Positions 19,749 to 28,082 of a stretch of DNA of 64,000 nucleotides are shown piece after piece. The stretch covers positions 86,001 to 150,000 of the forward strand of contig CP136052.1 of assembly GCA_032620915.1 (NCBI GenBank). The letters run 5' to 3'. Both the position numbers and the translations under genes were made by a program. Origin of the DNA: Oscillospiraceae bacterium NTUH-002-81. Lineage in GTDB: Bacteria > Bacillota > Clostridia > Lachnospirales > Lachnospiraceae. A model generated the notes under the pieces. The model was not told the DNA's origin and ran no database searches. It saw only the letters and a program-made list of their open reading frames with translations. Each line of letters opens with the position of its first letter. Position 1 is the stretch's first letter.

Positions 19749-22355
19749 ATGAAAGAGTGGTATCAGATGACGGAACAGGAGGTACTGGAACAGCTGCAGG
19801 CCCGGCTGGAGGGACTGACCGGCACACAGGCAGCGCAAAGGCTGGAAGAAGCGGGGGAAAATGTGCTGCAGGAAGCGAAGAAGAAATCCGCCCTGCGCAT
19901 TTTTGCGGAGCAGTTTTGTGATCTGCTGGTGGTGATCCTGATCGTGGCAGCCGTGATTTCCATGTTTTCCGGCAACGCCGAGAGTACGGTGGTCATCCTT
20001 GCGGTGATCGTCATGAACGCTGTGCTGGGAACGGTGCAGCATCAGAAGGCAGAGAAATCGCTGGAAAGTCTGCGCGCGCTTTCTTCCCCCAGCGCCAAGG
20101 TACTGCGGGATGGACAGAAGACAGAGATCGATGCACGGCTGGTTGTGCCGGGGGATGTGCTGCTTCTGGAGGCCGGAGATCTGGTGGCCGCAGATGGCCG
20201 GGTGCTGCAGGGGTATTCTCTGCAGGTCAATGAAAGCTCCCTTACCGGGGAGTCTGCCAATGTGGATAAGCGGGAAGGAACGCTGGCGGGCGAGGTACCG
20301 CTGGCGGAGCGGACGAATCAGGTGTTCTCCGGCAGCCTGGTGACCTATGGCCGCGGTGTGGTGCTGGTGACCGGCACCGGTATGCAGACCGAGATCGGCA
20401 AGATCGCTAGCCTGATGAATGACACAAAGGAAAAGAAGACGCCGCTGCAGGTGAGCCTGGACGATTTCAGCAAGAAACTGGCGATGCTCATTATGATTGT
20501 CTGTGCTGTGGTGTTCCTGCTGAGCCTGTATCGCCGGATGCCGCTGCTGGATGCGCTGATGTTTGCTGTGGCGCTGGCAGTGGCGGCCATCCCGGAGGCG
20601 CTGGGCTCCATTGTTACCATTGTGCAGGCGATGGGAACCCAGAAGATGGCGAAGGAGCAGGCAATCATCAAGGATCTGAAAGCGGTGGAAAGTCTGGGCT
20701 GTGTGTCCGTGATCTGCTCAGATAAGACGGGAACGTTGACCCAGAACCGGATGACCGTGCAGCAGGTGTATGTGGGCGGAGAGACGGTTGCTCCGGCAGC
20801 GCTGGATCTGCACAATCAGCTGCACCGGTATCTGCTTTATGATGCGATCCTGACCAACGATTCGGCCATTGTGGATGGAAAAGGCATCGGAGATCCGACG
20901 GAATATGCCCTGCTGGAAATGGCAGAGCAGGCGGGCATTCAGGAAAAAGATATCCGGGAGCTGATGCCCCGGCTGGAGGAGCTGCCCTTTGATTCTGACC
21001 GGAAGCTGATGAGTACGAAATACGGGATCCACGGGGTACCGACGGTGCTGACCAAGGGGGCGGTGGACGTGCTGCTGTCCCGCTGTACCGGTATCCGGGA
21101 GGGTGCAGAGCCCATGTCTGTCCGTCCGGTGACGGAGGCGGACTGTCAGCGGATCCTGGAGGAGAATCAGCGGTTTTCAGAGAATGGGCTGCGGGTGCTG
21201 GCCTTTGGTTATAAGGAAACCACGGTGGAAGAACGGTTGTGCACAGACAATGAGAAGGACTTTATTTTCCTGGGGCTGGTGGCAATGATGGATCCGCCCA
21301 GGGAGGAGTCGGCACAGGCTGTGGCAGAGGCCAGACGGGCAGGCATTCGTCCGGTGATGATCACCGGCGATCACAAGGTGACGGCCAGAGCCATTGCGCA
21401 GTCCATCGGCATTTATCAGGAGGGGGATATGGCGCTCACCGGCACGGAGCTGGATGCACTGAGTGATCAGGAGCTGGGAGAACAAATTGACAAAATTTCC
21501 GTATATGCCCGGGTATCGCCGGAACATAAGATCCGGATCGTGGATGCCTGGCAGAAGCACGGCAATGTGGTTGCCATGACCGGAGACGGTGTCAATGACG
21601 CCCCTGCATTGAAAAAAGCGGACATCGGCGTTGCCATGGGCATCACCGGAACTGAGGTGTCCAAGGATGCGGCGGCCATGATCCTGGCGGACGACAATTT
21701 TGCGACGATCATCAAGGCGGTAGCCAATGGCCGGTGCGTATATCGCAATATCCAGAATGCGGTACAGTTTCTGCTGTCCGGAAATATGGCCGGTATTTTC
21801 TGCGTATTATACACTTCCCTGGTGGGTCTTTCTGTGCCGTTTCAGCCGGTGCATCTGCTGTTCATCAATCTGGTGACAGACTCCCTGCCGGCTCTGGCCA
21901 TCGGCATGGAACCGGCAGAGGCGGATCTGCTGTCCCGACGGCCCCGGGATCCGAAACAGGGCATCCTGACGGGAAATTTCCTGCGGGCGGTATTGCTGCA
22001 GGGCGGCCTGATCGCCATCTGCACGATGGCAGCATATCATATGGGATTACGGGCAGGCGGCGCGGCAGCGGCCAGCACCATGGCCTTCTCGACGCTGACT
22101 CTGGCCCGGCTGTTCCATGGATTCAACTGCAGAAGCAGCCATTCCCTGTTCCGGCTTGGCTTCCGGGGCAACCCGTACAGTCTGGGCGCTTTTTGCGCAG
22201 GCCTGCTGCTTCTGGGGCTGGTGCTGTTTGTTCCCGTGCTGCAGAAGCTGTTTCTGGTGGTTATGCCCGGCGGGGTGTGTCTGTGGGGGATGCTCCTGCT
22301 GGCGGCTGCGCCCACGATCGTATTACAGGTAGGGCGTCTCATGCGGGGAAGATAA
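19749..22355 (+). CDS. P-type cation-exporting ATPase (Ca2+/Mn2+ type)
   Basis: 868 residues. The actuator TGES, phosphorylation DKTGTLT, and hinge MTGDGVNDAPALKKADIGVA in outline are present; the M4 motif reads IPEAL, and M6 reads NLVTDSLPALAIG, features of P2A Ca2+ pumps and their Mn2+-handling relatives. About ten membrane helices. The start at 19749 has AAAAGGAGGAG upstream; the frame extends 5' through the terminator and is not used there. Control by a yybP-ykoY riboswitch suggests that Mn2+ export is a physiological role, as known for related pumps; this is inference, and Ca2+ export is the alternative. Confidence 0.93.
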   Translation: MKEWYQMTEQEVLEQLQARLEGLTGTQAAQRLEEAGENVLQEAKKKSALRIFAEQFCDLLVVILIVAAVISMFSGNAESTVVILAVIVMNAVLGTVQHQKAEKSLESLRALSSPSAKVLRDGQKTEIDARLVVPGDVLLLEAGDLVAADGRVLQGYSLQVNESSLTGESANVDKREGTLAGEVPLAERTNQVFSGSLVTYGRGVVLVTGTGMQTEIGKIASLMNDTKEKKTPLQVSLDDFSKKLAMLIMIVCAVVFLLSLYRRMPLLDALMFAVALAVAAIPEALGSIVTIVQAMGTQKMAKEQAIIKDLKAVESLGCVSVICSDKTGTLTQNRMTVQQVYVGGETVAPAALDLHNQLHRYLLYDAILTNDSAIVDGKGIGDPTEYALLEMAEQAGIQEKDIRELMPRLEELPFDSDRKLMSTKYGIHGVPTVLTKGAVDVLLSRCTGIREGAEPMSVRPVTEADCQRILEENQRFSENGLRVLAFGYKETTVEERLCTDNEKDFIFLGLVAMMDPPREESAQAVAEARRAGIRPVMITGDHKVTARAIAQSIGIYQEGDMALTGTELDALSDQELGEQIDKISVYARVSPEHKIRIVDAWQKHGNVVAMTGDGVNDAPALKKADIGVAMGITGTEVSKDAAAMILADDNFATIIKAVANGRCVYRNIQNAVQFLLSGNMAGIFCVLYTSLVGLSVPFQPVHLLFINLVTDSLPALAIGMEPAEADLLSRRPRDPKQGILTGNFLRAVLLQGGLIAICTMAAYHMGLRAGGAAAASTMAFSTLTLARLFHGFNCRSSHSLFRLGFRGNPYSLGAFCAGLLLLGLVLFVPVLQKLFLVVMPGGVCLWGMLLLAAAPTIVLQVGRLMRGR

Positions 22356-22546
22356 TATATTGGGACCTATAGTGAAAATGAGAAGCAATAAACGCAAGGA
22401 TTGGGGATGCGCAAAACCAGGCAATCCAGGAGTGATAGAGCAGAAGTGCTATACGGGCTGCAATATGCGAAAATTACAATGTATGTGAATATAGAAAAAC
22501 GGAAAGGATGTGAGGGAAGGTCGAAGGATATCAAGGATTGGAAATC

Positions 22547-23080
22547 ATGGAAGTACTGCGGGTAACAGGAGTGATGGGGGTACTTATATTTCTGGTGATT
22601 GTCGCCCGGATGGATGCCCGCACAGCGCGGATTCCCAACGGGCTGCTGCTGGCGGGCATCCTGTTTGTATTATTCTTTGTTGGGATGATGGAGCAAAATT
22701 CCGGTTTGCCGGAGACTGTGGTGGGGTGTGCGGCAACGGGAGAAGCGCGCCCGGCATATGTGTATTTTGTTCGGCAGCGCCTGTTGGGGCTTGTGGGCGT
22801 CAGCGGGTTTCTGCTGTGCCTGACACTGTTTCGGCCCGGGGCCTTTGGTGGCGGGGATGTGAAGCTGACGGCGCTGACCGGTTTTTTGCTGGGCTGGAGA
22901 CTGAGTTGGTATGCATTTGCTGTGAGTGTGTTTTCTGCGGGGGTGTATGTGCTGTGGAAGCTGCTGCGAAAAGAAGTGGACAGAAGCAGCCAGATTCCGT
23001 TCGGGCCATTTCTCTGCCTGGGAACGGCAGGGGTATTGGTATTTCCTTATCTTTATTCCATATGGAACTGTGTCCTGTGA
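22547..23080 (+). CDS. Prepilin peptidase (A24 aspartic protease)
   Basis: 177 residues and several membrane helices. The two catalytic aspartates of the A24 family are seen in ARMDARTARIPN and FGGGDVKLTAL (GxGD). There is no N-terminal methylase domain, so it resembles short TadV/CpaA-type peptidases. ATG 22547 is chosen with AAGGATTGGA upstream. It would cleave the pilin-like proteins of the minus-strand operon at 2151-4750, about 18 kb away; no other prepilin peptidase is in the window. Confidence 0.88.
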   Translation: MEVLRVTGVMGVLIFLVIVARMDARTARIPNGLLLAGILFVLFFVGMMEQNSGLPETVVGCAATGEARPAYVYFVRQRLLGLVGVSGFLLCLTLFRPGAFGGGDVKLTALTGFLLGWRLSWYAFAVSVFSAGVYVLWKLLRKEVDRSSQIPFGPFLCLGTAGVLVFPYLYSIWNCVL

Positions 23081-23088
23081 GACGACAA

Positions 23089-23183
23089 TAAAAAAAGAGG
23101 ATATCTCAAAGCCATGATGTGAAAACCAGGCTTTGAGACACCCTCCTGAGGGGCGTTGTTATAAAATTGTCCTCTGTTTTTGG
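23089..23183. terminator. Nested terminator hairpins between convergent genes
   Basis: TCTCAAAGCC pairs with GGCTTTGAGA, and an outer AGAGGA pairs with TCCTCT followed by TTTTT (and AAAAAA on the other side). It can end both the peptidase transcript and the convergent 23812-23237 transcript. Confidence 0.65.
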
Positions 23184-23236
23184 TTTGTGCGGGAATCCAG
23201 GGAAGAATTCCCGCGCGGTATATAGAGGATGTAGAG

Positions 23237-23812
23237 TTATACCAATGGAAACGGGGTGAACTGTCGCAAAAGCTCCGATGTGTTCCGAAGTCCGTAGAAA
23301 ACAAGTCCTGTGATCTTATTCTGATCAGTCGTGTCCCCGTGGATGCCGGTAACGGTATTTGCCCGGCTCATATAAGCATTTGTCTTGCACGCATCGCCGA
23401 TATAGAGAATCTCATTGCCATCCGGCAGAACCTCCAGCCGATAGGGCGTTGCCGGAGTGATCAGCATGGATCGGATCTCCCGGGGCGTCTGGCTGATGGC
23501 CCGATAGTTGGTAAAAATATACACCATATGTTTCTCGATGATATTTTTATCTATAATGGAATGGATGCACAGGCTTAAGGGTGTCAGGATCACAAGCATC
23601 AGACAAAGGACAAACTGTAATGCATGCACCCGCATCTGCTGTGCGAAAGGGATAAATACAAAAGCAAAGAATGTCAGCAGGGAGAGGCAGGCCGTCCACA
23701 GCAATGGCAGTGACCGGGAATAAGGAGGCGCAAGCAGCCGGAAGGGCTCGCTTCGTCCTTTCCATAAAATCTTCTCTCCGTCCAGCAAATTCTCACTCAG
23801 GTATCTGTCCAT
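23237..23812 (-). CDS. Membrane protein with PH-like domain
   Basis: 191 residues. An N-terminal LDGEKILWKGRSEPF motif, typical of bacterial PH-domain membrane proteins, precedes two membrane helices (about residues 35-58 and 64-84) and a C-terminal beta-rich domain (YIFTNYRAISQTPREIRSM, then YRLEVLPDGNEILYIGDAC). Function unknown. Its upstream region contains GATAAAGATAGTGTTAA, almost identical to a motif in the kdpDE promoter, so it may belong to the same regulon. Confidence 0.72.
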   Translation of the reverse strand: MDRYLSENLLDGEKILWKGRSEPFRLLAPPYSRSLPLLWTACLSLLTFFAFVFIPFAQQMRVHALQFVLCLMLVILTPLSLCIHSIIDKNIIEKHMVYIFTNYRAISQTPREIRSMLITPATPYRLEVLPDGNEILYIGDACKTNAYMSRANTVTGIHGDTTDQNKITGLVFYGLRNTSELLRQFTPFPLV

Positions 23813-23875
23813 GTATCATCCCATTCCTAAAAGGTGATAAATCTCTTTCGACACTGACAGTATAACGCACTTTCT

Positions 23876-23892
23876 GATAAAGATAGTGTTAA
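23876..23892 (-). promoter_or_regulatory. 17-bp motif shared with kdpDE promoter (copy 2)
   Basis: GATAAAGATAGTGTTAA here and GATAAAGAAAGTGTTAA at 25785-25801 match at 16 of 17 positions; each lies upstream of a minus-strand gene. Candidate response-regulator site. Confidence 0.45.
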
Positions 23893-23947
23893 AAGAAAAG
23901 ACACCGGCGTAAAGAAACTGTTAATCTTTGGCAGAACACCCGGCGGA

Positions 23948-24646
23948 TCAGTCCACCAGCATACGGTAGCCGATGCCCAGCTCTGTCAGGATATACTGAG
24001 GTTCTGCGGGATTTTCCTTCAGCTTTCTGCGGATGTTTGCCATATTTACCCGGAGGATCTGATTGTCGGAAGAACTGTACGGCCCCCAGATATTTTTCAT
24101 AATGAAATCATAGGTGAGTACTTTTCCGGCGTGTTTGCCCAGCAGTGCCAGACATTTGAATTCATTCTGGGTAAAATGGATTTCTTCTTCCCCTTTGGTT
24201 ACCGTATGGCGGGCAATGTCGATGGTCAGATCTTTTACATGGATGATGTTGGATGCCGGGGAAGCGTCTGTGGTGGAAGCCGTATGCCGAAGGGCAGTGC
24301 GCACCCGGGCCATCAGCTCGGAGATACCGAAGGGTTTCGTGATATAGTCGTCGGCGCCCATATCCAGGGCAGATACTTTCTCAGATTCCTTGTCGCGGGC
24401 AGAGACGATGAGAACAGGCGTCTCATTCCACTGCCGGAACTCCTGCAGCAGGGTAAGGCCGTCCACATCGGGAAGGCCCAGATCCAGCAGTACAAGATCC
24501 GGACACTGAGAAAGAAATGCTGTCCGGGCAGTTTTGCCGTTCTCGGTCAGAATGGTCTTGTAGCCGTTGGTGGTCAGTGCATTGTGGATAAAGTTGCGGA
24601 TGCCTTTTTCATCCTCTATGACCAAAATGGTTTTCTCGTTATTCAT
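23948..24646 (-). CDS. kdpE: KdpE-like response regulator
   Basis: 232 residues: a receiver domain with phospho-acceptor Asp in LVLLDLGLPDVDG and Lys in ITKPFGISELMAR, then an OmpR/PhoB winged helix (FTQNEFKCLALLGKHAGKVL, YILTELGIGYRML). The C-terminal motif matches KdpE. The gene overlaps the sensor kinase by 8 bp, so they are made together. No kdpFABC pump lies nearby, so the target could be another potassium or envelope function; the adjacent membrane protein gene shares a promoter motif with kdpD. Confidence 0.88.
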   Translation of the reverse strand: MNNEKTILVIEDEKGIRNFIHNALTTNGYKTILTENGKTARTAFLSQCPDLVLLDLGLPDVDGLTLLQEFRQWNETPVLIVSARDKESEKVSALDMGADDYITKPFGISELMARVRTALRHTASTTDASPASNIIHVKDLTIDIARHTVTKGEEEIHFTQNEFKCLALLGKHAGKVLTYDFIMKNIWGPYSSSDNQILRVNMANIRRKLKENPAEPQYILTELGIGYRMLVD

Positions 24647-25745
24647 CCTGTGTTACCTCCTCCATTGGAAGTCCGAAGCGGAAAACAGCGCCGCCGCCCG
24701 GACGATTTTCTTTTTCAAAAAATCCCTTGTGTGCCTTTACAATGCTTTCGCAGACGGGAAGTCCGATGCCCAGTCCCTTGGAAGAATCGCTGGAAGGCTC
24801 CTCGCCGTCGTTTTCTGTGGCGTTCAGGCCGCGGCCGTGGTCGCTGACCTCGATCACTGCGAAGCTGTCTTTTGCATAAGAAGCGATCTGAATATGCTCG
24901 GTATCTCCGGAGTGCCGGATGGCATTTTCCAGAAGATTGATGATCACCTGTTTGATCAGGGTGGAATCCATGGGCGCCATGAGAATGTCTTGGGGCAGCT
25001 CCACGTGGATCTTCGTGTTGGGGAAACGCTTCTTCGTCTTCACCACCGCGTCGGAAATGACATCCTCCACGACCTCATTCTGTGTTTTCAGCGTTGTCTC
25101 TCCGGGCTGGAATTTCGTGATGGACAGCAGGTTTTCCACCATGCCGATGAGCCATTCGGAGTCGTCCCGGATATCGGTAAGCAGCTTGCGCACCTCGGCT
25201 TCCTCCATGTTGCGGCCGTCTTCCAGGATCAGTGTCGTAGAGCCGATGATGGTCGTCAGAGGTGTCCGCAGGTCATGGGAAATAGCCCGGAGCAGGTTGC
25301 TGCGCATTTTCTCTTTCTCCGCTTCAATCTGTACCTTCGTGCGCTCATCGTTCAGCTGCCGGTTCATCTGGTACAGCTCCCGGGTGTGCTGTTCCCGGCG
25401 GATGGCATCCTGGGCCTGCCGCTTGATCAGGGAAGTCATCGTGCAGGTGACGATGGAAACGATCAGCATGCTGATGCCCGCCACGGTATAGCCGGGCATG
25501 GTCATGTTGAACTTCGCGTAAGGGTACATGAAGTAATAGTTGATGCAGAAAGCGCTGAATATGGAAGCGGCGATGCCCCACAGATAGCCGTCCGTCACCC
25601 GGGAAATGATGAGCACAGCCAATGCGTAGATCAATGCCGAGTTGTTCTCAACGCCCGTATAGCCCAGCAGGATGTCACTGATCTTGTATGCTGCGGCCAG
25701 AACAAAAAGTGTTTTAAACAAATCTGAAATATGTAACTTTTCCAT
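24639..25745 (-). CDS. kdpD: KdpD-like sensor kinase lacking the N-terminal KdpD/USP domains
   Basis: 368 residues. It begins directly with the four-helix DUF4118 membrane domain (residues about 10-105), then a coiled region, the H box RAISHDLRTPLTTIIG, N box NLLENAIRHSG, and G boxes SDHGRGL and GLGIGLPVCESIVKAHKG in outline. Full KdpD has about 900 residues with a cytoplasmic ATP-binding and USP part; here only the C-terminal half exists, a common clostridial form. A minus-strand promoter lies at 25773-25801. Confidence 0.88.
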   Translation of the reverse strand: MEKLHISDLFKTLFVLAAAYKISDILLGYTGVENNSALIYALAVLIISRVTDGYLWGIAASIFSAFCINYYFMYPYAKFNMTMPGYTVAGISMLIVSIVTCTMTSLIKRQAQDAIRREQHTRELYQMNRQLNDERTKVQIEAEKEKMRSNLLRAISHDLRTPLTTIIGSTTLILEDGRNMEEAEVRKLLTDIRDDSEWLIGMVENLLSITKFQPGETTLKTQNEVVEDVISDAVVKTKKRFPNTKIHVELPQDILMAPMDSTLIKQVIINLLENAIRHSGDTEHIQIASYAKDSFAVIEVSDHGRGLNATENDGEEPSSDSSKGLGIGLPVCESIVKAHKGFFEKENRPGGGAVFRFGLPMEEVTQDE

Positions 25746-25772
25746 AGAGAGCCCTCCTCATCATTCTATTAT

Positions 25773-25801
25773 ATTATAAATGAAGATAAAGAAAGTGTTA
25801 A
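25773..25801 (-). promoter_or_regulatory. kdpDE promoter and shared motif copy 1
   Basis: Minus-strand TTAACA (25796-25801), 17-bp spacer, TATAAT (25773-25778). The -35 overlaps the GATAAAGAAAGTGTTAA motif (25785-25801) and abuts the left arm of the structured element. Confidence 0.65.
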
Positions 25802-25978
25802 GATTCGTATGAAAGCATTGTCAAGCGCCCAGGCGGGATGCGTGCTTGCACGTAAGCCCGTCTGGGCATTTGACAATCAAGCCGGAATGAGCAAGTAAGG
25901 CGATAGCCTGGATTGCGAATTTTGGCGGCAGATGCGGAAGCGCTGAAGGCGCGAAGCAGCTGGCTTTCATACGAATCT
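25801..25978 (+). repeat. Structured dispersed element, copy D
   Basis: Outer arms AGATTCGTATGAAAGC and its exact complement (25963-25978) enclose a long H1 (TTGTCAA with TTGACAA outside, apex CGTGCTTGCACG), H2 AGGC-gata-GCCT followed by GGATTGCGAAT, and H3 with inner GCGC/GCGC. Joining segments match copies A-C in diverged form. The perfect 16-bp outer arms could also be read as ends of a small mobile element. Confidence 0.7.
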
Positions 25979-26112
25979 GTCTGCATAAAAGCATGGACGG
26001 AGCGCCGGATATGAGCAGAAATGAGCTGCGAAGCGGCGGAGAGCATCGAAGATGCGGTTCTGCGAATGCGCGACTGAACTTTACGTATGGCGAGCTGGCT
26101 TTCATACAAAGC
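25979..26112 (+). repeat. Partial, degenerate copy of the structured element
   Basis: It contains a GGATATGAGCAGAAATG segment, a TGCGAATGCGCGA segment and a right end AGCTGGCTTTCATAC like that of copy D, but no matching left arm. It appears to be a decayed tandem copy. Confidence 0.45.
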
Positions 26113-26137
26113 TGGGCATGTGTAGCTGGCTTTTCTG

Positions 26138-26166
26138 TTGCAGCAGGTTTGAATTTATGGTAAGAT
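26138..26166 (+). promoter_or_regulatory. Promoter of cdd-pdp
   Basis: TTGCAG (26138-26143), 17 bp, TAAGAT (26161-26166), 70 bp before the cdd start. Confidence 0.55.
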
Positions 26167-26235
26167 AAAAACAGACAATTTTATAAGAAAAAAGTTTTTT
26201 TCTGAAAATAATACCAAGAAAAGGGGAGACAGCTG

Positions 26236-26649
26236 ATGGAGAAGCAGGAACTGATCAGAGAGGCCATCGCCGCACGAAAGAGATCCTATTCGCCGTATTC
26301 GCACTTCCAGGTGGGCGCGGCGCTGCTGGGAAGATCCGGGAAAGTATACACGGGATGCAACATTGAAAATGCGGCCTACACACCGACGAACTGTGCGGAG
26401 CGGACTGCTTTTTTCAAGGCGATATCAGAAGGGGAGAAGGAATTCGAGATGATCGCCATTGTGGGCGGCCCGGCGAAGAGTGCCAGGACGGATTACTGCC
26501 CGCCCTGCGGCGTGTGCCGACAGGTGATGGCGGAGTTCTGTGACCCGAAGGCATTTCGGGTGCTGATGGCAAGGACGGAGACGGATTATCGGGAATGCAG
26601 CCTGGAAGAGGTACTCCCGTTTGGATTTACGAAGGAGGAATTGCAATGA
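26236..26649 (+). CDS. cdd: Cytidine deaminase
   Basis: 137 residues, the usual length. Zinc and catalytic residues are seen in TNCAERTAFFKA (Cys-Ala-Glu) and CPPCGVCRQVM (two Cys ligands), and the substrate segment CNIENAAYTPTNCAE is typical. It converts cytidine and deoxycytidine to uridine and deoxyuridine for pyrimidine salvage. Its stop overlaps the start of pdp (ATGA), so the two salvage enzymes are coupled. Confidence 0.95.
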   Translation: MEKQELIREAIAARKRSYSPYSHFQVGAALLGRSGKVYTGCNIENAAYTPTNCAERTAFFKAISEGEKEFEMIAIVGGPAKSARTDYCPPCGVCRQVMAEFCDPKAFRVLMARTETDYRECSLEEVLPFGFTKEELQ

Positions 26650-27950
26650 GAATGTATGACCTGATCAAGGAAAAACGGGACGGCGGCGTGCTGTCTGATG
26701 AGGAGATCCGCTGGATGATCGACGGGTACGTGAAAGGGGAGATCCCGGATTACCAGATGTCTGCCATGCTCATGGCTATTTATTTTCAGGGCATGACGGA
26801 TCATGAGACGGCGGTGATGACCGATGCGGCGGCGCATTCCGGGGATATGGTAGACCTGTCCTCCATTCCGGGCGTGAAGGTGGATAAGCATTCCACCGGC
26901 GGCGTGGGCGATAAGACGACGCTGATCGTGGGCCCCATTGCGGCAGCCTGCGGCGTCAAGATCGCCAAAATGTCCGGCAGAGGTCTGGGCCACACCGGCG
27001 GCACGGTGGATAAGCTGGAATCTATCCCGGGTATGCAGGTGGCGCTGGATCGGGAAGCGTTTTTCCGCATTGTGAAAGAGATCGGTCTGTGCGTCATCGG
27101 CCAGTCAGGCAATCTGACCCCGGCGGATAAGAAGATGTACGCCCTGCGGGATGTGACGGGCACCGTGGAGAGTATTCCGCTGATCGCCATGTCCATCATG
27201 AGCAAAAAACTGGCTGCCGGAAGTGACTGTATCCTGCTGGATGTGAAATGCGGCAGCGGCGCATTTATGAAAACGAAGGAGCAGGCGGTGACGCTGGCTG
27301 AAAAAATGGTGGCCATCGGGGAACATGCGGGTCGAAAGGTGGGCGCACTGATCACCAACATGGATATCCCGCTGGGCCATAAGATCGGCAATTCTCTGGA
27401 GGTGGAAGAGGCCGTGGAGACGCTGCGGGGAGAAGGCCCGGCGGATCTGACGGAGATTTGCCTGGAGCTGGCAGCCCACATGCTGTATCTGGCGGGAAAA
27501 GGCAGTCTCGAGGAGTGTCGAAGAATGTCGAAAGAGGCTGTGGAAAGTGGTGCGGCGCTTCGGAAGCTGGAAGCTATGGTGGAAGCCCAGGGCGGTGATG
27601 TGCGCGTCATCCAGGATCCGGCGCTGTTTGCCCAGGCTCCGGTTATTGAGGAGATCAAGGCACCGGCATCCGGCTATATCACCCATATGGACACAGAGGC
27701 TATCGGCGTAGCGGCAGCGCTTCTGGGGGCCGGCCGGGAGACGAAAGACGACACCATCGATTATTCTGCCGGTATCGTTTTGCAGAAAAAGACCGGCGAA
27801 TATGTGGAGCAGGGACAGACCATTGCGCTTTTCCACACGTCGGAGCGCAGACGGCTGAAAGATGCTGAGGAGCGGTTCCTCCATGCGCTGACCATCGAGA
27901 AGGAAAACCGGGAGCAGCAGCCATTGATCCTGGGGCAGGTAGTGCGATAG
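26646..27950 (+). CDS. pdp: Pyrimidine-nucleoside phosphorylase
   Basis: 434 residues from ATG 26646 (GAAGGAGG upstream). It begins MRMYDLIKEKRDGGVLSDEE and has the glycosyltransferase family 3 signatures KVDKHSTGGVGDKTTL and KMSGRGLGHTGGTVDKLES. It splits uridine, deoxyuridine or thymidine into base and sugar phosphate, the step after Cdd. The remaining C-terminal domain (about 340-434) holds the biotinyl-like fold common in the family. Confidence 0.94.
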   Translation: MRMYDLIKEKRDGGVLSDEEIRWMIDGYVKGEIPDYQMSAMLMAIYFQGMTDHETAVMTDAAAHSGDMVDLSSIPGVKVDKHSTGGVGDKTTLIVGPIAAACGVKIAKMSGRGLGHTGGTVDKLESIPGMQVALDREAFFRIVKEIGLCVIGQSGNLTPADKKMYALRDVTGTVESIPLIAMSIMSKKLAAGSDCILLDVKCGSGAFMKTKEQAVTLAEKMVAIGEHAGRKVGALITNMDIPLGHKIGNSLEVEEAVETLRGEGPADLTEICLELAAHMLYLAGKGSLEECRRMSKEAVESGAALRKLEAMVEAQGGDVRVIQDPALFAQAPVIEEIKAPASGYITHMDTEAIGVAAALLGAGRETKDDTIDYSAGIVLQKKTGEYVEQGQTIALFHTSERRRLKDAEERFLHALTIEKENREQQPLILGQVVR

Positions 27951-28008
27951 TAAAAACCGGATAGCGGTTTACGACGACATTGTTGTGTATTTGTTCGTAA
28001 ACAGCGGG

Positions 28009-28037
28009 TTGTAAAACAATTTTTCATATGTTAAGAT
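28009..28037 (+). promoter_or_regulatory. degV promoter
   Basis: TTGTAA (28009-28014), 17 bp, TAAGAT (28032-28037), about 45 bp before the start codon. Confidence 0.6.
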
Positions 28038-28082
28038 ATTTGGTGTTTCAAAGGGATTACATATGGAAAAGAGGATGAATCG

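Noticed and set aside
22510..23091. Plus-strand frame overlapping the prepilin peptidase in another phase
   Set aside because: Composition is unlike a protein (Cys/Gly-rich); the 22547 frame has the catalytic A24 motifs.
25801..25978. Miniature inverted-repeat transposon
   Set aside because: The 16-bp arms suggested it, but other copies have different, shorter arms that still pair and share inner hairpins, so a folded element explains all copies better. Mobility is not excluded.
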